NCBI RefSeq assembly: GCF_901000735.1
Contig: NC_081541.1
Coordinates: 5,821,021-5,885,020, forward strand
Direction of reading: 5' to 3'
DNA length: 64,000 bases
From: Corylus avellana
Taxonomy: Eukaryota > Streptophyta > Magnoliopsida > Fagales > Betulaceae
Shown: positions 37,374 to 49,942 of the stretch, piece after piece
Position numbering within the stretch: position 1 is the first letter of the stretch
How the letters are laid out: every line of letters starts with the position of its first letter
Position numbers and translations under genes: made by a program
Notes under the pieces: generated by a model
Database searches by the model: none
Seen by the model: the letters and a program-made list of their open reading frames with translations, nothing else
Told to the model about the DNA's origin: nothing

Positions 37374-38163
37374 GTCTGCGTGAGAGAGAGAGAAACAGAG
37401 CCTATTGGTTTATAACTCTTCCCTCACAATGAGAGCCGACGAGGACGCTTGACGCTTCTCTTCTTTCGGCTTTTATTTATGGGTGTGCAGCCGGGTTGGC
37501 CCGTCAAAGTTAGGCTGTTATTACATGCGACTTTGTGTCGTCTTTGATCTTTCTCACGTCCACGCCTGTCACGGCACGAGTCAAGACCCGTTTTTTTTTT
37601 ATTTCGGATGGTCCGAAGACGACCCGTTTGACTTTTCTTATTAACTCCCGAAAAACATGCAAACCCCTCAGTTATTTTTTAACCATTGTTCTGTCTATTC
37701 AATGTCTCGCCCTTTCAAACTAACTGTCTAACTGTCATTGGTCATGAATTATATACGCTTTGTTGTTTGCTTCTATTTAGGTAACTTGTAACGGTAACTC
37801 AATTAAATTAATACAAAATGTATTTTTAATGTGAAAGATAAAAGGTCAAAACAGTTATAAATATTGTGTATTTTGGAATTATTTGTAAATTTTTTTCGAA
37901 TAATGGTTTAATAAATATTCCATTTAAGGATTGAGGTCCCGTGCAATAACTAGGCATTATACGGGATACAATATTTTTAATATGAAATTTTTATTTCAAA
38001 CGAATTACTCAAAATTTGGCACACATATTTATTCATTTCTAGCCGTCGATCCTTACATCTATTATGATCACCGTAGCACTTCCCGCTTCGACTACCAATC
38101 TGTTACCACCCCTGAATCTGGCTTACATGCTGTTATTTTAATAACATGTATGCTGTAGTTGAA
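37374..38163. other. GT31 upstream region and spacer, no gene seen
   Basis: Promoter side of GT31 with a short GA tract at 37383-37392. Small frames on the plus strand (37535-37723, 37931-38158) show no family signature. Confidence 0.5.
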
Positions 38164-38266
38164 TCAACGATCAAGATTGAATTTTAAAGTTGACTTACTT
38201 TTAGAAACATTTAATAAGAGAGAGAAAATAAAAGGAGATTTTGAGAAGTTCAATCTTGATCGTTGA
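38164..38266. repeat. Perfect 18-bp inverted repeat (hairpin)
   Basis: TCAACGATCAAGATTGAA at 38164-38181 and its exact reverse complement at 38249-38266, separated by 67 bp. The arms extend weakly outward, so it may be the core of a decayed foldback element. Confidence 0.75.
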
Positions 38267-39835
38267 TTTATTTTAATAATAACATATAAGCTAAATCTAC
38301 CACCACCCCCACCACTTAAAAGTTTTCTCTCTCCCTCTTGTTGTTCATATAAATGTATAGACAAAAGGGTAACCAATCATTTCTTAGACTGCTTTTTGAG
38401 TGGTTGAGCTACGTCACGAGGCTTAAAACCATCATTTGGACCCAAATTAGTGATACATCAATGTATTTTTTTATTGTTCATTTAAAATAAATGGTCCAAA
38501 TTAGAGTTATTGTACGGTGTACAATAACTCTAGGTACACGGTACTTAGACAAGTATTAGACACAACCTCAATCCAAATACTATCTTTAGATTCAACCAGG
38601 TAGTTTCTTAATTAAGAAATTACTTTTCAAAGTCAAAGATATTTTTTCACAAATCACACATCAATAAAATTTCGGTTGGAACTTGGAATAAGAAGGCTAA
38701 AATCATGGCAGCTTGTTACAAAGTAGGAAACAAAGAAGATTAAAAAAACAAAATACTTACCTGGCATTTGAAATAGGTTAATCTCATAGAATTTTTGGAC
38801 AATAGTAAAGGGAATCCAGGAGGAATTGTGGGTTCCTTTTTATAGAGGTGGGAATACATATTCCCTTAGCCATGGGGAAGTTGTTTTTTGTTTTTTTTTT
38901 TTATTCTTCTTCTAAAAGACAAAAATGCCCATTTTTTTTATTAATTAAGCGTATTAAACATCACCATGCGCCCTAAATATCCTCGATTACTCAATCTGAA
39001 AACCTTACAACATTTGTCATTACCTCATCCAAAATATTGAAATCTGCAAACACACTTCTTGGCTCCACATCAAACATCACTAAAAAAAAAGAAGAAGAAA
39101 AGAAAAAAACTGTTCAATTAACAAAATTCTAGAACAAAATAATCAACAAATTGTATGAACTAGAGTCTACTTAAAATATAATAATAATAATAATAATAAA
39201 AGAGGTCTATTTTTAGTTAGTTGATTCTAAATGTTGTCATCATCATTAAACTCTACATCCTAGGTAAAACCAAAGAAAGTCATCATTTCTGTTTCAGCGA
39301 CAAGTTAGAGAGCCCAAAGTCTATGGGCAGTTTCCTGGAATTTAAGGATCCTCTCCGGTCAAGGAGAGAATCCAGACTTGTTAACTTACTAACTTAGGGA
39401 TAAAATTGTCCCAAACCCCTATTTTAAAGAGGACTGAAACATACGTGTCACACTATGATAATAATTAAAAATCAATAAAATACAAAATCAGTATGCGTGG
39501 TTTATAAGATTTGTAATTAACTTACTGTTGTATTAAAATAAACTCGAGATTATGTCATTATGAGGTATGCTAAAAATAAAAAATGTAGTCACTACAACTA
39601 AATTACGTCAGCTAACTTAACAAATTTTAATAGCGTAAAATATTAGAGTCAATAAAATTGTGACATGTATTATATTTAAATAAGTGTTACGTTAACGGAA
39701 TGTGTTAAATTAGTATACGGAATTTGATTGTAAAGAGTAAACTGTTTTTTTGGCATACACCTCCGAATTCATTATGATACTACATATAGCTAATTGTAAA
39801 TCAAGTAAATTAAAATAACTAATTTTGTATTTTAC

Positions 39836-39876
<41 letters not shown>

Positions 39877-40137
39877 AAAGATTATGAACAACTAATCAAC
39901 TGAGAATCAAACTTCCGGTGCGGTTGCCTAACGAATTTGACTTAGTTCGTTGATTTTCTTGGGGATCAAATTCCTCACTCGCGTCAGATTTTCACGAAGT
40001 TGGTTAATGGCATTGATAAAAGGGACACAACGTTGATGCTTTTCCTGCAAGTCAGGCAAAAAGCTTTGAAAAACAGAAGCATTAAACTTTAAAGAGAGTA
40101 ACCATTATTAACACATTTTATTTATGTAGACTTTAAG
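38267..40137. other. Intergenic, no gene seen
   Basis: AT-rich spacer including a long (AT)n microsatellite at about 39839-39874 and an (ATA)n tract near 39178-39199. Confidence 0.5.
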
Positions 40138-40395
40138 GCTGTGTTTGGCAATGTAATGTAAAAAATGAGTGAAAATGTACTGTAACAGATTTGATTGATA
40201 CAAGAGAAAAAAGTAAGAATGTTTTATATAAAAAAAGTAAAAAAAAAAAAAAATTGTTTTATAGTGATTTTTTTATTTGAATAATAATAAAAAGTTATTG
40301 ATGTGATGTAAAAAGTAAGAATGTTATAATTAATTTTGAGAATAATTTTTTTAATTTTTAAGTCCGGTCCGGTCCGGCCTTTTGCCAAACACAGC
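40138..40395. mobile_element. MITE, first of a head-to-tail pair
   Basis: 258 bp with terminal inverted repeats GCTGTGTTTGGCAA and TTGCCAAACACAGC. Immediately left is TTAAG (40133-40137). AT-rich interior, no coding capacity. Confidence 0.8.
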
Positions 40396-40397
40396 AA

Positions 40398-40654
40398 GCT
40401 GTGTTTGGCAAAGGGCTTGATAAAAGAAGTGGACTGGAACTGTAGGAGATTTGATTGATATGAGAGAAAAAATATGAATGTTTTGTATAAAAAAGTGAAA
40501 AAAAAAAAAAAATTGTTTTGTAGTGATTTTTTTATTGGAATAATAAAAAAAAATTATTGATGTGATATAAAAAGTAAGAATGTTATGATTGATTTTGAGA
40601 TGAATTTTTTTAGTTTTTGAATCTGGTTTGGTCCACTCTTTTGCCCAAGACAGC
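40398..40654. mobile_element. MITE, second of a head-to-tail pair
   Basis: 257 bp, clearly related to 40138-40395 along its whole length, starting GCTGTGTTTGGCAA and ending TTGCCCAAGACAGC. Only AA separates the pair. Immediately right is TTAAG (40655-40659), matching the left flank of the first element. Confidence 0.8.
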
Positions 40655-41880
40655 TTAAGGGCCCACCATTTAAATTAGCCTTAGGCCCATGGTTGAGGGA
40701 AACCAAGGTTCAGCCATAGGGGGGGGGGGTGTGATGAAGAGAGGAGCACCCTCAGGGTGAGGGAAAGTTTGTATTTGGCTACTCATTGGCTACCTGGTCT
40801 AAATGACAAAAATACACGGACCTGGCCTATTTCTTCACTAAATTTATGCTGATACCATTAAGACCTACAGATAACTTGATGTGGATGCTAAGAATCAAAA
40901 AAATTTATCCAGTTTTATATCTTAGTTTCCAATTTTTTTTTAAAGCCTAGTGGTGCCTTTTTCATAGGGGAAGTCAATAGTCTATTGTAGCCATTTGATT
41001 CAAGAGAAGAATATATATAATTACGTGCTTACACGTATTAGCATGTGATTAGAGTTACGTCAACCACTTTAAAAAAAAACTTTAACACCTGCCAATCATA
41101 TGTTTACACGTGTAAACAAATTGTAAAATAAATATTAAATGTCTAGCAATTTTCCTAATAAAATACGAAAAACTTGAGCATAATATATGTATTTTAAATG
41201 TCCACATAAGGATAAAGAAATGGGGAGAGAGATTCGATTTAGTATCTTTTATTTCATGATGTGTGATTTCTAACTGATTAAATTATCCCTTAAAGACAAC
41301 TTGAGCATAAAACTGACTCTCCCATATTTGAAAGCTATTGATACAAGGTCCAAACTTATTAATTGGTTTGCTTCCTTGTTTTGCCTTTCGATATATAGAT
41401 TAGCTTCCAAAAACTTGACTGTTTGCTCATGGACCCAGATCTGAGATTTGGTCCTGTAAAGCTAGCCTAGGCAGCTATTTTATGGGGACCATATCACAAA
41501 CCTCTTATGTTCAAAAAAAAAAAAAAATCAATGACTAATAGGAACTGACATGTTAATATTATATAATTGTTATAAGATAAAAATGTGATTTATAACGTTA
41601 CTTTTAATAATTTTGTGAGCAATGAGCAATAAGTTAGAAGTAGTATGGACCTCCAAAGGATTCGGATCAAGACAAAGGTGGTGGTGTGGCGGTCCTCCAC
41701 CCTAGTAGGGCTTTAGTTTGGGGTAATTGCCATCAAAAGAAAAGACAAGAGGCTGAATAGATTGAACTGTTAATAGGTTTTAGGAAAAAAAAAATTGAAT
41801 TTTTTTTTATGTGATTAAAATGTAATTTTTTTAATTTTGTTTTTTATGTGTGTGTTTTTCTATTCAAATAAGGGGAAGAG
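40655..41880. other. Intergenic, no gene seen
   Basis: Spacer with a G10 run near 40720-40729 and A/T runs. No supported gene. Confidence 0.5.
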
Positions 41881-43097
41881 GAAAACAAGGATTACAAATG
41901 AGACTCATTGCAACTTCTAATACAAATAGAATAAAGAAATAGAGAGGAAGTAGAATGCTACACATTACATAGGGTTCTTGCAAGCTTTCAGCTCGGCGAT
42001 TGAGAATTTCTCACTTCTTTCCTTACGGAAATTAAAGACCGAGTCGTCTTCTATCTCCCATCACATCAAAGGTAACACTTCCCTTCTTATTCTTCCTCTT
42101 GTAAATTATTATTTGCTTCATTTTTTTTAACTTTTCGTTGTTGATTGGGAGGAGCGGAACTACATGGGGCCGTTAGCCTTCTCAACCCCCATGTTTTCCT
42201 AATTTTTTTTTTTTTTGTACTTTTACCCCTGCAAACTATAAATGTTAGTTCCGCGCGCCTGTTGATTGTTATGGCTGATAGCTAATTTGATCGCATGAGT
42301 GTGCGATTCATCGGCGTTTTCTTGAACAGTGGTTCCATATTATCATTTTTCACTTCAAGCTATTGTTTTTGCAGCGGAGTTGTAATATGTATTTCCTTTT
42401 ATCTTTTTTCTTGTCATTTCTGTTTGATATATTTTGCTACGTTTTGTGTTTGCCATTTTCTGCTTGATTTATAGCTTCATGGTGAGCTAATCATATTGCA
42501 AAAAGCTGTTTGAATGATGTATCACTCATATTTGATTTTGGATTCAGATTCCTTCAAACTGAGATTTAAAAGAAGCATGCTTTGCAGTTCTCAGTAGAAT
42601 TTTTGACAAAACCATCGATTTGGGTAGCACAGAGTGCCTGCAGTTTACAGATAGTAGCAAATAATCCAGTAATATATGTTTTTGTTCCTACCTATTCAGG
42701 GTGCATTCAAATCTTTGAACCAAGATTGATGCTCTTTAGAGGCTAGTATTTGTAGGTTTCTTGAAAGGATGTGAGACCACGATGTAAACTTGTGATCTAA
42801 TGTGGTTTGTTATGGGTGTCTAGTTTGTCAAAATCCCAGATTTTTGGACATAGAGGGCTCGTTTGGCAACCGCTTTCAGGGGCTAAAAAGCAAAAGCATA
42901 TTAACAAACAACTCAGAACACAAAACACTCAAAACTACTTTCACTTTTATATCACATCACAACCATAAAGCAAAAAAAAAAAAAAAAAAAAACCCTCTAA
43001 ATAGTTTGCAGCACCCCACTATTGTTTGGATTTTGTCTGAAAATTTGTCAAATTGCCTCTTGCAAGAATGTATTTTGAATGTCAAATACATGGGACA
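41881..43097. other. Intergenic with a possible orphan 5' leader
   Basis: Around 41960-42071 the sequence looks like a plant leader exon ending TCACATCAAAG|GTAACACTTCCCTTCTT, close in style to the eIF5 leader end at 49942. No eIF5-like coding exon follows. The 188-aa plus frame 42802-43368 contains a lysine run from a poly(A) tract and no domain, so I do not call it. Confidence 0.3.
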
Positions 43098-43329
43098 GGT
43101 GAGACCATTAAAGCACTATTCATCGCTTGGTGTGGAACAGTGGATGTGGTATGAAAATGATTTTTCTAATTATTTTATTCCAATATTGCCCTTGTATCAT
43201 AATCATAATAATTGTAATTTGACAGAAACAACAATTAATAAGATGGAGAAAAGTAAAGAGTATTACGCTCGTAGAAGTTTCAACATCTTACGGAACTTCT
43301 ATGCTTTCTGCATTTTGACAAGAAAAGTA
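43098..43329. repeat. Direct repeat flanking RHF1A, left copy
   Basis: 232 bp beginning GGTGAGACCATTAAAG and ending TGACAAGAAAAGTA, highly similar to 48227-48463 in the same orientation. The two copies bracket RHF1A copy 1. Confidence 0.88.
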
Positions 43330-43417
43330 GACCATATAGAAGCGTTTGCTACTGCAGACAATATTTAAGTCTATAAGATTGGAGTTGCAATTAAAAAAAA
43401 AAAAAAAAGGTAAATCT

Positions 43418-45533
43418 TTACCCCTTGTGTGGGGTTGGTGACAGAGTAGGGCCACCCCTACTATCCATGGCCTGCCTTTATAGACCCTCCTTCTTCTTCA
43501 TTTTTCTTTCCTTTTTTTTTTTTTTTGTTTTTTTTAACATAAGTTTTTCTGAGGTAGATAAACATGACAAGTGATAAGTTTTTCTGTTAACGAGGGAGCG
43601 AAAAATTTAAGAGAAGAGCTTATTTATCAAGTGAGTAAAACTCAGGGCTTTGTCCAAATAAAGGCAAAAAAAGTCTTGGACTTTTAATACAATTTTCCTT
43701 AAAGAAATCCCAAACTGGTTAAAAATTTAAAAGTAAATAATGAAATTAATAATTAAATAAATGAGATTGATTCTCTCATCAAAGACCCAAACCGTCTGAA
43801 TCGGATTTTCCCCTGCGTTTTCTGCCTTTTCTTCTTCTCTCCACAATTCTTTTCTTTGACTATTTACTCTCTCTCTCTCTCTCTCTCTAATACTTTTCCT
43901 TCTAGGGTTCTTTTCTTCATCAACTCCTCCTTCCTCTCCATAAAAGTCTCAACCTCTCTCATCTATTATCTTCAAGCTAACTGAGCCACACATACACACA
44001 ATGGCAAACATCACTTTCCCTTCTTCTTCTTCTCTGTATAACCCAGTGGTGTCAGCCGCATCTTCTTCTTCTGGAGCTCCTGAGGACGCCTTTGAAGACG
44101 GCTGCAGTATATGCCTGGAGCCTTTCACCACCGCCGACCCTGCCACTGTATGTCATCACATTACCATTATAATCGTCATCATTAAATTTACTATCTTTTT
44201 CTGTCATTAGACTGTGTTTTGTGTTTCTGTTTTGGTTATTTGTTTGTGTAACTATAGCGCGTGTTGTAGGTTTGAATGGGTTTGTTTGTTTGTTTTTTTG
44301 TTTTTTTTTTAATTGAGGGAGATCATGGGTTTTGTGTTTCTGACACTGAAAATCATAGGTTTTTTTTGTTTGTTTTTTTGTTTGTCGGTTTGTTGTTATA
44401 AGGGAGAGGAAAAGGGTTTTCAATATGCTAAGCTTAGTGATCCTTTATGAACTGCCTCTACTTATAGTGGAACAGAAGGAGGGAAAATTACACAAATTTA
44501 GACTTGGACTTGGGCTGTTGAATAATGAGGATATTACTTTATTGGTTTGATGTTCTTTTCCTTTGTTAGTGGGTGTTGCGTTGGGCTTTTGAACGCAACT
44601 TGGTCATGATGATCAATGTCTGGTTTTAAAATTATGTGATAAGTGGGATATGTTATTCAGATCAATCCTCTGATTTCTGGTTGCCTATTTTCGCTTTCTG
44701 AATATGTTTTGTTGTAATTTAGGGGTGACGATGGACAAATGTGATCTGATCTGTCTAATGCGAGTTGGTATATCATTGTGAAATCTAGGAAAATTCTTCC
44801 ATTTATCAGGATCAGGAGAATGGATCCCTTTAGACTGAGGCACTAAAATAAACTGATGGGGATTTTTAATGGAAATATTACGTTTCCTAGACAAATATTT
44901 CACCAGAGGAGGTAAGAGGATTTGGGATATTGAATACAAACAATTGAAACTTATACTTGCATCAATTAGGTATTGTCCTATTTGCTCCGGTTGATTACTT
45001 GTTCGGTCACGATATTAAATTGCTCCATGTGGCCAAATATGTGCTTTGGTTAAGAAAGAATGCGTGTATAGAAGACTGATGCAAAAATAATATATATTCA
45101 TATCATGAATCGAAAGATGCCTGCTTTTTCTAAAAACTTGCAGCTTAGATATAGTTACTCTTGGGTTCAACTCTTAACTAGAATTTTAACACCTCGGACC
45201 TTGTTTCCTGTTTCAGATTACCAGTTGCAAACATGAATATCATCTTCATTGTATTCTTGAATGGTAATCTAATAAATTTACGCCACCCCAACCCCCCCCT
45301 CCCGGCACACACACACACACAAACAAATTCCATGAGTTCTTTTTAATTGAACTCATTTATTCTTGTAGGTCTCAAAGAAGTGAAGAGTGTCCTATATGTT
45401 GCCAGTTTGTTATCTTAAAAGATCCTGCCAGGTATATAATTCATTGTGAATAGATCTCTGCCCTTCTTCTCTCTCTTTTGAGTATCACTAATTAATTCAG
45501 CTTCTGTAGCCAAGGGCTTCTAGCTGCAGTGCA
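43418..45533. repeat. RHF1A duplicated block, copy 1
   Basis: Homologous to 61105-63253: upstream region, leader, exons 1-3 and introns 1-3 up to the assembly gap. It carries a longer (TC)n tract at about 43867-43889 than the second copy. Confidence 0.9.
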
Positions 45534-47059
45534 GATTGAAAGGCGCTCAAGGTCAAGGTCAAGGAACATTTCTTCTGCGGCTCCCACATCACTTCGTCAT
45601 TTCTGTGAAGACTTCAGTGTTGAGCATGTGAGTGATTTACTTTATTATGAATCTCCATGATCAAGAATCTTTATTCTTAACGGTTGGCTTAGTGAGAAAA
45701 GAATGTGTGTTGATAAGAAGTGAAACTGAAACTTCCAGGATGCTTCTTACTCGGACGATGACTCTGATTTTGATGAGCGTATTATGCAGCATATGGCTGC
45801 TGCTGCTAGCAGAGCTCGTTATGTTAGTAGAAGGGAAAGGCAGAGATCTTCTGGGATTGTTCCTTCCCAATTTCTTGTTTTCACATCTCCTGAAAACACG
45901 TCACAGAAAACAAATGCAACTTCAGCAGAAAATTTTCAAAATTTAAGTTATGTATCACCCGAGGGTGATTCACTATCTGGCATACCTTCTGCTATTAACA
46001 TTCAACCTCAGTCATCTGTGGATGTTAATTTAGTCTCCAGTGCTGCTGTTAACAGAGATATCCCTTTTAAACCCAGGTGTGCTCACAGGACTTCTAGTCC
46101 TACTACAATGGAGCATTCCATGCTTTCGTTTTTATTAACCTTGTTTCTTGGGCCATCATCTGTTTTATTCTCAAGCATAATTTTTTTGTTTATTATCAGA
46201 TTTACAGTTACAAATTGGAACATGTGATTGAACACCTCATGCAGTTAAGAACACAAACACTAATGATCTGACTAATGCACTGTCGTATAGCATCATCTGG
46301 ACTGCACTTACTTTATCTCTACTGAAAATTGTTACCTTGGCATCCATACTAGTTTTCTTTTACAGAACTACATAAAAATTTCTGGCATCCTTCTGTCTGT
46401 AGATTTTTTTTTTCAGTATCTCTGTATCTTATGACTATTCGTGTAATCATCATCCAGGCTTCTTCACAGCCAGCCACCGCCTGATACTCCAAGAAGGCCT
46501 AGCACATCTGAGATATTCTCCTTTCCAGAGACACTCAAATCTAAAATGTCTGCTGCTTCAGCTAGGTATATGGTGCCCTTTTGGTTCTTGTTGTAATTGA
46601 TGTTTCCTCGTTTTGTGACTTTCATACTGAGGTGTTTGGATGTGTGGCAACAGATATAAGGAATCAATCTCAAAGGGTACCCGGGGCTTTAAGGAGAAGC
46701 TACTTGCTCATAATAACTCGGTAAAAGAGCTAAGCAAAGGAGTTCAGCGCGAGATGACTGCAGGAATTGCTGGTGTTGCACGGATGATTGAACGCCTAGA
46801 TCTTAGTTCAAAGCGAACTGGATCCTCTGTTCCTGTTTCCAGATGTACGGTGGGCCCTTCAAACTTATCCTTCAAAGGAAAGGGTGTGGAGGATAAGGTT
46901 GATGCTCAGTCTCTTGACAAAAATAGTGGGCTAATTGGAGATGATTTAAGCCCAGATGCAACCTATATCTCTGGTGCTATACCTGGACAGCCAGAGATTC
47001 CTCATGCACAGGTTCTTAAAAAATTACCTTTAGATGTTGCTCTGCCGACTAAATGCTGA
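44001..47059 (+). CDS. RHF1A: RING-H2 E3 ubiquitin ligase, RHF1A type
   Basis: Seven exons: 44001-44147, 45217-45263, 45369-45431, 45510-45627, 45739-46076, 46458-46565 and 46654-47059, giving 408 aa. The RING-H2 finger reads C35, C38, C53, H55, H58, C61, C72, C75 (CSICLEPF, SCKHEYHLHC, ECPIC), split over exons 1-3. The C-terminal block YKESISKGTRGFKEKLLAHN, then SVKELSKGVQREM and GIAGVARMIERLD, matches Arabidopsis RHF1A. RHF1A with RHF2A promotes ubiquitin-dependent turnover of the CDK inhibitor ICK4/KRP6 in gametophyte development (known for Arabidopsis). The middle region is Ser-rich and low-complexity. The product is somewhat longer than the Arabidopsis protein (about 370 aa from memory), ending LPLDVALPTKC. 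The leader is TC-rich. Confidence 0.95.
45303..45322. repeat. (CA)n microsatellite in RHF1A intron 2
   Basis: CA tract after a C-rich run. Also present in the second copy at about 63027-63042, where the C-rich run is shorter. Confidence 0.8.
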
Positions 47060-48226
47060 AATTTCTTTTTGTGAACATAGCATATGAAATCATAAGCCGG
47101 TAGTGTTATAAGGAGGCACCAATCCATTGAAGTTGCTGGATACATAGGCTGTTTTTTGGAGTCTGAAACTGTGTCATTTAGATGTATTAACTAAGGCATG
47201 TGGGGCTGCTTTAAATTTTATGAATAATATTAATCTCAGAGAAAAAAAAAACAGAAGGGTGAATTTTTTTTCGGGCAACCCAATAGATATATATACTAAT
47301 CAAAATCTTCTTTTCCGTTTTCATTTGCAGTGTGGATAAAAAGTTTGTGTTTATCAGCTAACCCAGGAGGCAGATGATGCAAGTGACGTAGTGTGTGATA
47401 AAACCAATCCGCTGGCTGGTTTTCGTCCGGCATTGCCTCCCTGCCTATAAACATGCGAAGTGGAAAACCTTAATCGGACCAGATGTTGTCCAGGCCAACA
47501 GTGTTTTACTTTCTTCATAGTTAAAAACTGAGAATTCTGGTCTTTATTAACTGTTTCTAACCTTACTTGTTTGGTAAAATCTGGACTGCTCTGATGTGGT
47601 AAAAGGCATTGAATAACTTAAGTCTTCACTGCAAATCAATCCTCCTCTTCTGGTCTCGGTGTGTAGAACTTGAAAACCTCAACATTTTAAGGAACCTGCC
47701 TCGAGTTAAAAAATGCTTTCAGGTATTTAGGGTTCTAATCGAGCCAAGTCGAGCAAGTATTGAATGTTCAAGTTAGGTTATTTAAGCTTTTTAACCATGA
47801 GCTGAGTTCGAGCTTATCACTAAGCCAGATAATTTGTTCAAATTTTGTTTATTTATTTTTCAAACAACTCTAACTTGTTTATGAGTTATTCAATTAATTT
47901 ATTCTTTGCATATATATATATATAAACTTTGCTCTTATTATTAAAAAAATGTTTTTCATATGCAAAAAGAAAATGATTTTTATTAGTCGAGTTGGAGGAA
48001 GTTTTTTAACCCGCAAGACATTTTATATGTTAAAGTTTGCTACTTTGTGAATATGGGGAAAAAGAGGACGAGTTTATTTAGATTTTCAACCCTTTTAAAT
48101 TGTATGTTTGCATATGTATTTATATATTTAGATTCGAATTAATGATCTTCGTTTCATGAGGCATGGTCTATAACCGATTGAGTTATCCCTTAGGGACTAA
48201 TGAGATAATTAAAATACTATTAGACC
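47060..48226. other. RHF1A 3' region and spacer, no gene seen
   Basis: Likely 3' UTR to about 47240 (AATAATATTAATC, then an A-run), followed by AT-rich spacer with no supported gene. Confidence 0.5.
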
Positions 48227-48463
48227 GGTGAGACCATTAAAGTACTATTGATCGCTTGGTGTGGATCAGTGGATGTGTGTGAAAATGATTTTTCTAATTA
48301 TTCTATTCCAATATTGCCATTGTATCATGATCATAATAATTGTAATTTGACAGAAATAACAATTAATAAGATGGAGAAGTAATTAATATTTGTATAGACG
48401 CTTGTAGAAGTTTCAAGATCTTTACGGAACTTCTATGCTTTCTGCATTTTGACAAGAAAAGTA
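48227..48463. repeat. Direct repeat flanking RHF1A, right copy
   Basis: 237 bp, direct copy of 43098-43329 (GGTGAGACCATTAAAG to TGACAAGAAAAGTA) with a few substitutions and short indels. Confidence 0.88.
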
Positions 48464-49790
48464 TCTTGAAAAACTTCCCCGAACATATCTCACCCCCCGC
48501 TCCCGAAGAATAATGGAAAAAAACTTTCTAAAAGTTATCATCAAGTTTAGAATAATATATATCATCTTTGGTGGTGTTTTTACTGTGAAAAGTTTATATT
48601 TTCATGTAAAAACAAAACAAAAGAAATATATTGTCATGGAAAATGATCATTATTTTTTAAAAAATAATAAAATAAAATATATGAGAAAAGCAAAAGTGGA
48701 GAGAGAAATTATCGAATACATAAGTTAGAATGGTTTTGGCTTTAAAGCCTACGTTCATCATCGAAAAGAATCCGATAAAGCTACATATTTAATTCTTTAT
48801 TGAATGATTATATATAGCAAATGAGATAGACTATAAAAGATAATCAAATCTTACGCATATGACTATTAATATGGATATCAATTATCATGGGTCCCATCCA
48901 AATATCTCAATGCATGGCAAATGATCATACAACTCTTGCATAGTTACAACCCCTCTCATATGGCATACAACTAGAAACTCTACAAAAGATCACCTCCAAG
49001 AAATTTTGCATTAAACGGGTCACAATTATTATTTTTATTGACTTAAGTATTGGAAGCTCCACAGTTTTTTGGGAGTTGACATTTTTCTAATAAGTTTCTC
49101 CTTATTTTGTAAGCACCCATTGTCCAATTCAGTCGGCCTTACAAAAATTTACTTCAACAATTATGATAATTTGATAAATATCTATTAGACAAAATATATC
49201 TATAAGAGTAATATGAAAATATCATATGTATTTTCTATTTACCCTCTTTCTTTGCATGCAAGTATTCTATTTTTTTGGCTTTGACAATGTAGCTAGCACT
49301 CAACAAATTCATACCTTAGTTTCTTTGACCGCCAAGTTAATGTTTAGGAAAAAGTCGAAATGTTATCAATGGCCATGTGTCCATGACGTGGCATGATTGT
49401 GACAATGGAATACCTTATACCTCCCCCCTCTCTCATTCGAATCCTTATCTCTTTATTTTTAATTAATAAAATTTAATCATTCAAAATAAAAAAAATAGAA
49501 ACATGAAGAAGAAAAAAAAAAGAGAGAAAAAAATGTTTTCTAAATGGATAATATTTTATAACAAGCAAATATTATTTTTTATTAATTATATATATAAAAA
49601 AAATGTTTACTTATCACATGTTATTAATTTTAAAAATTGAATTTAAGAAAAATAATTTAATTCAAAAAATATATATTTTTTTTTTGGGTCTTTCTAAACA
49701 AGGACAAGACCGTAAAATAAGAAAAGAAAATTGCATTTAAATTAGTATAAGTTTATTAAGGAGCTGAGTTTGCCCTAAAGCCGTGACGCG
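48464..49790. other. Intergenic, no gene seen
   Basis: AT-rich spacer leading to the eIF5 promoter. The 71-aa frame at 48513-48728 has no signature. Confidence 0.5.
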
Positions 49791-49830
49791 TAGGGTTTCT
49801 TAGGCTCTCTGCTTGTCGCATCTATAAATA
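49791..49830 (+). promoter_or_regulatory. eIF5 core promoter: telo-box-like motif and TATA box
   Basis: TAGGGTTTCTTAGG (49791-49804) resembles the telo-box (AAACCCTAA on the other strand), typical of plant translation genes, and CTATAAATA (49822-49830) is a good TATA box. The probable transcription start is about 30 bp on, near 49855. The link to eIF5 rests on position and motif type. Confidence 0.6.
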
Positions 49831-49942
49831 CCCTGCTCCTTTCTTATTGTTTCCACAATATTCCAACACTGCCCTGCGCAAAGCAAAGCGCGAGACGTCT
49901 TTGCCTTCTTCTTCGAAGTTATCTCTCACATCCAATTAGAAG

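Noticed and set aside
42802..43368. 188-aa plus frame
   Set aside because: Contains a lysine run from a poly(A) tract and overlaps the repeat found at 48227; no domain.
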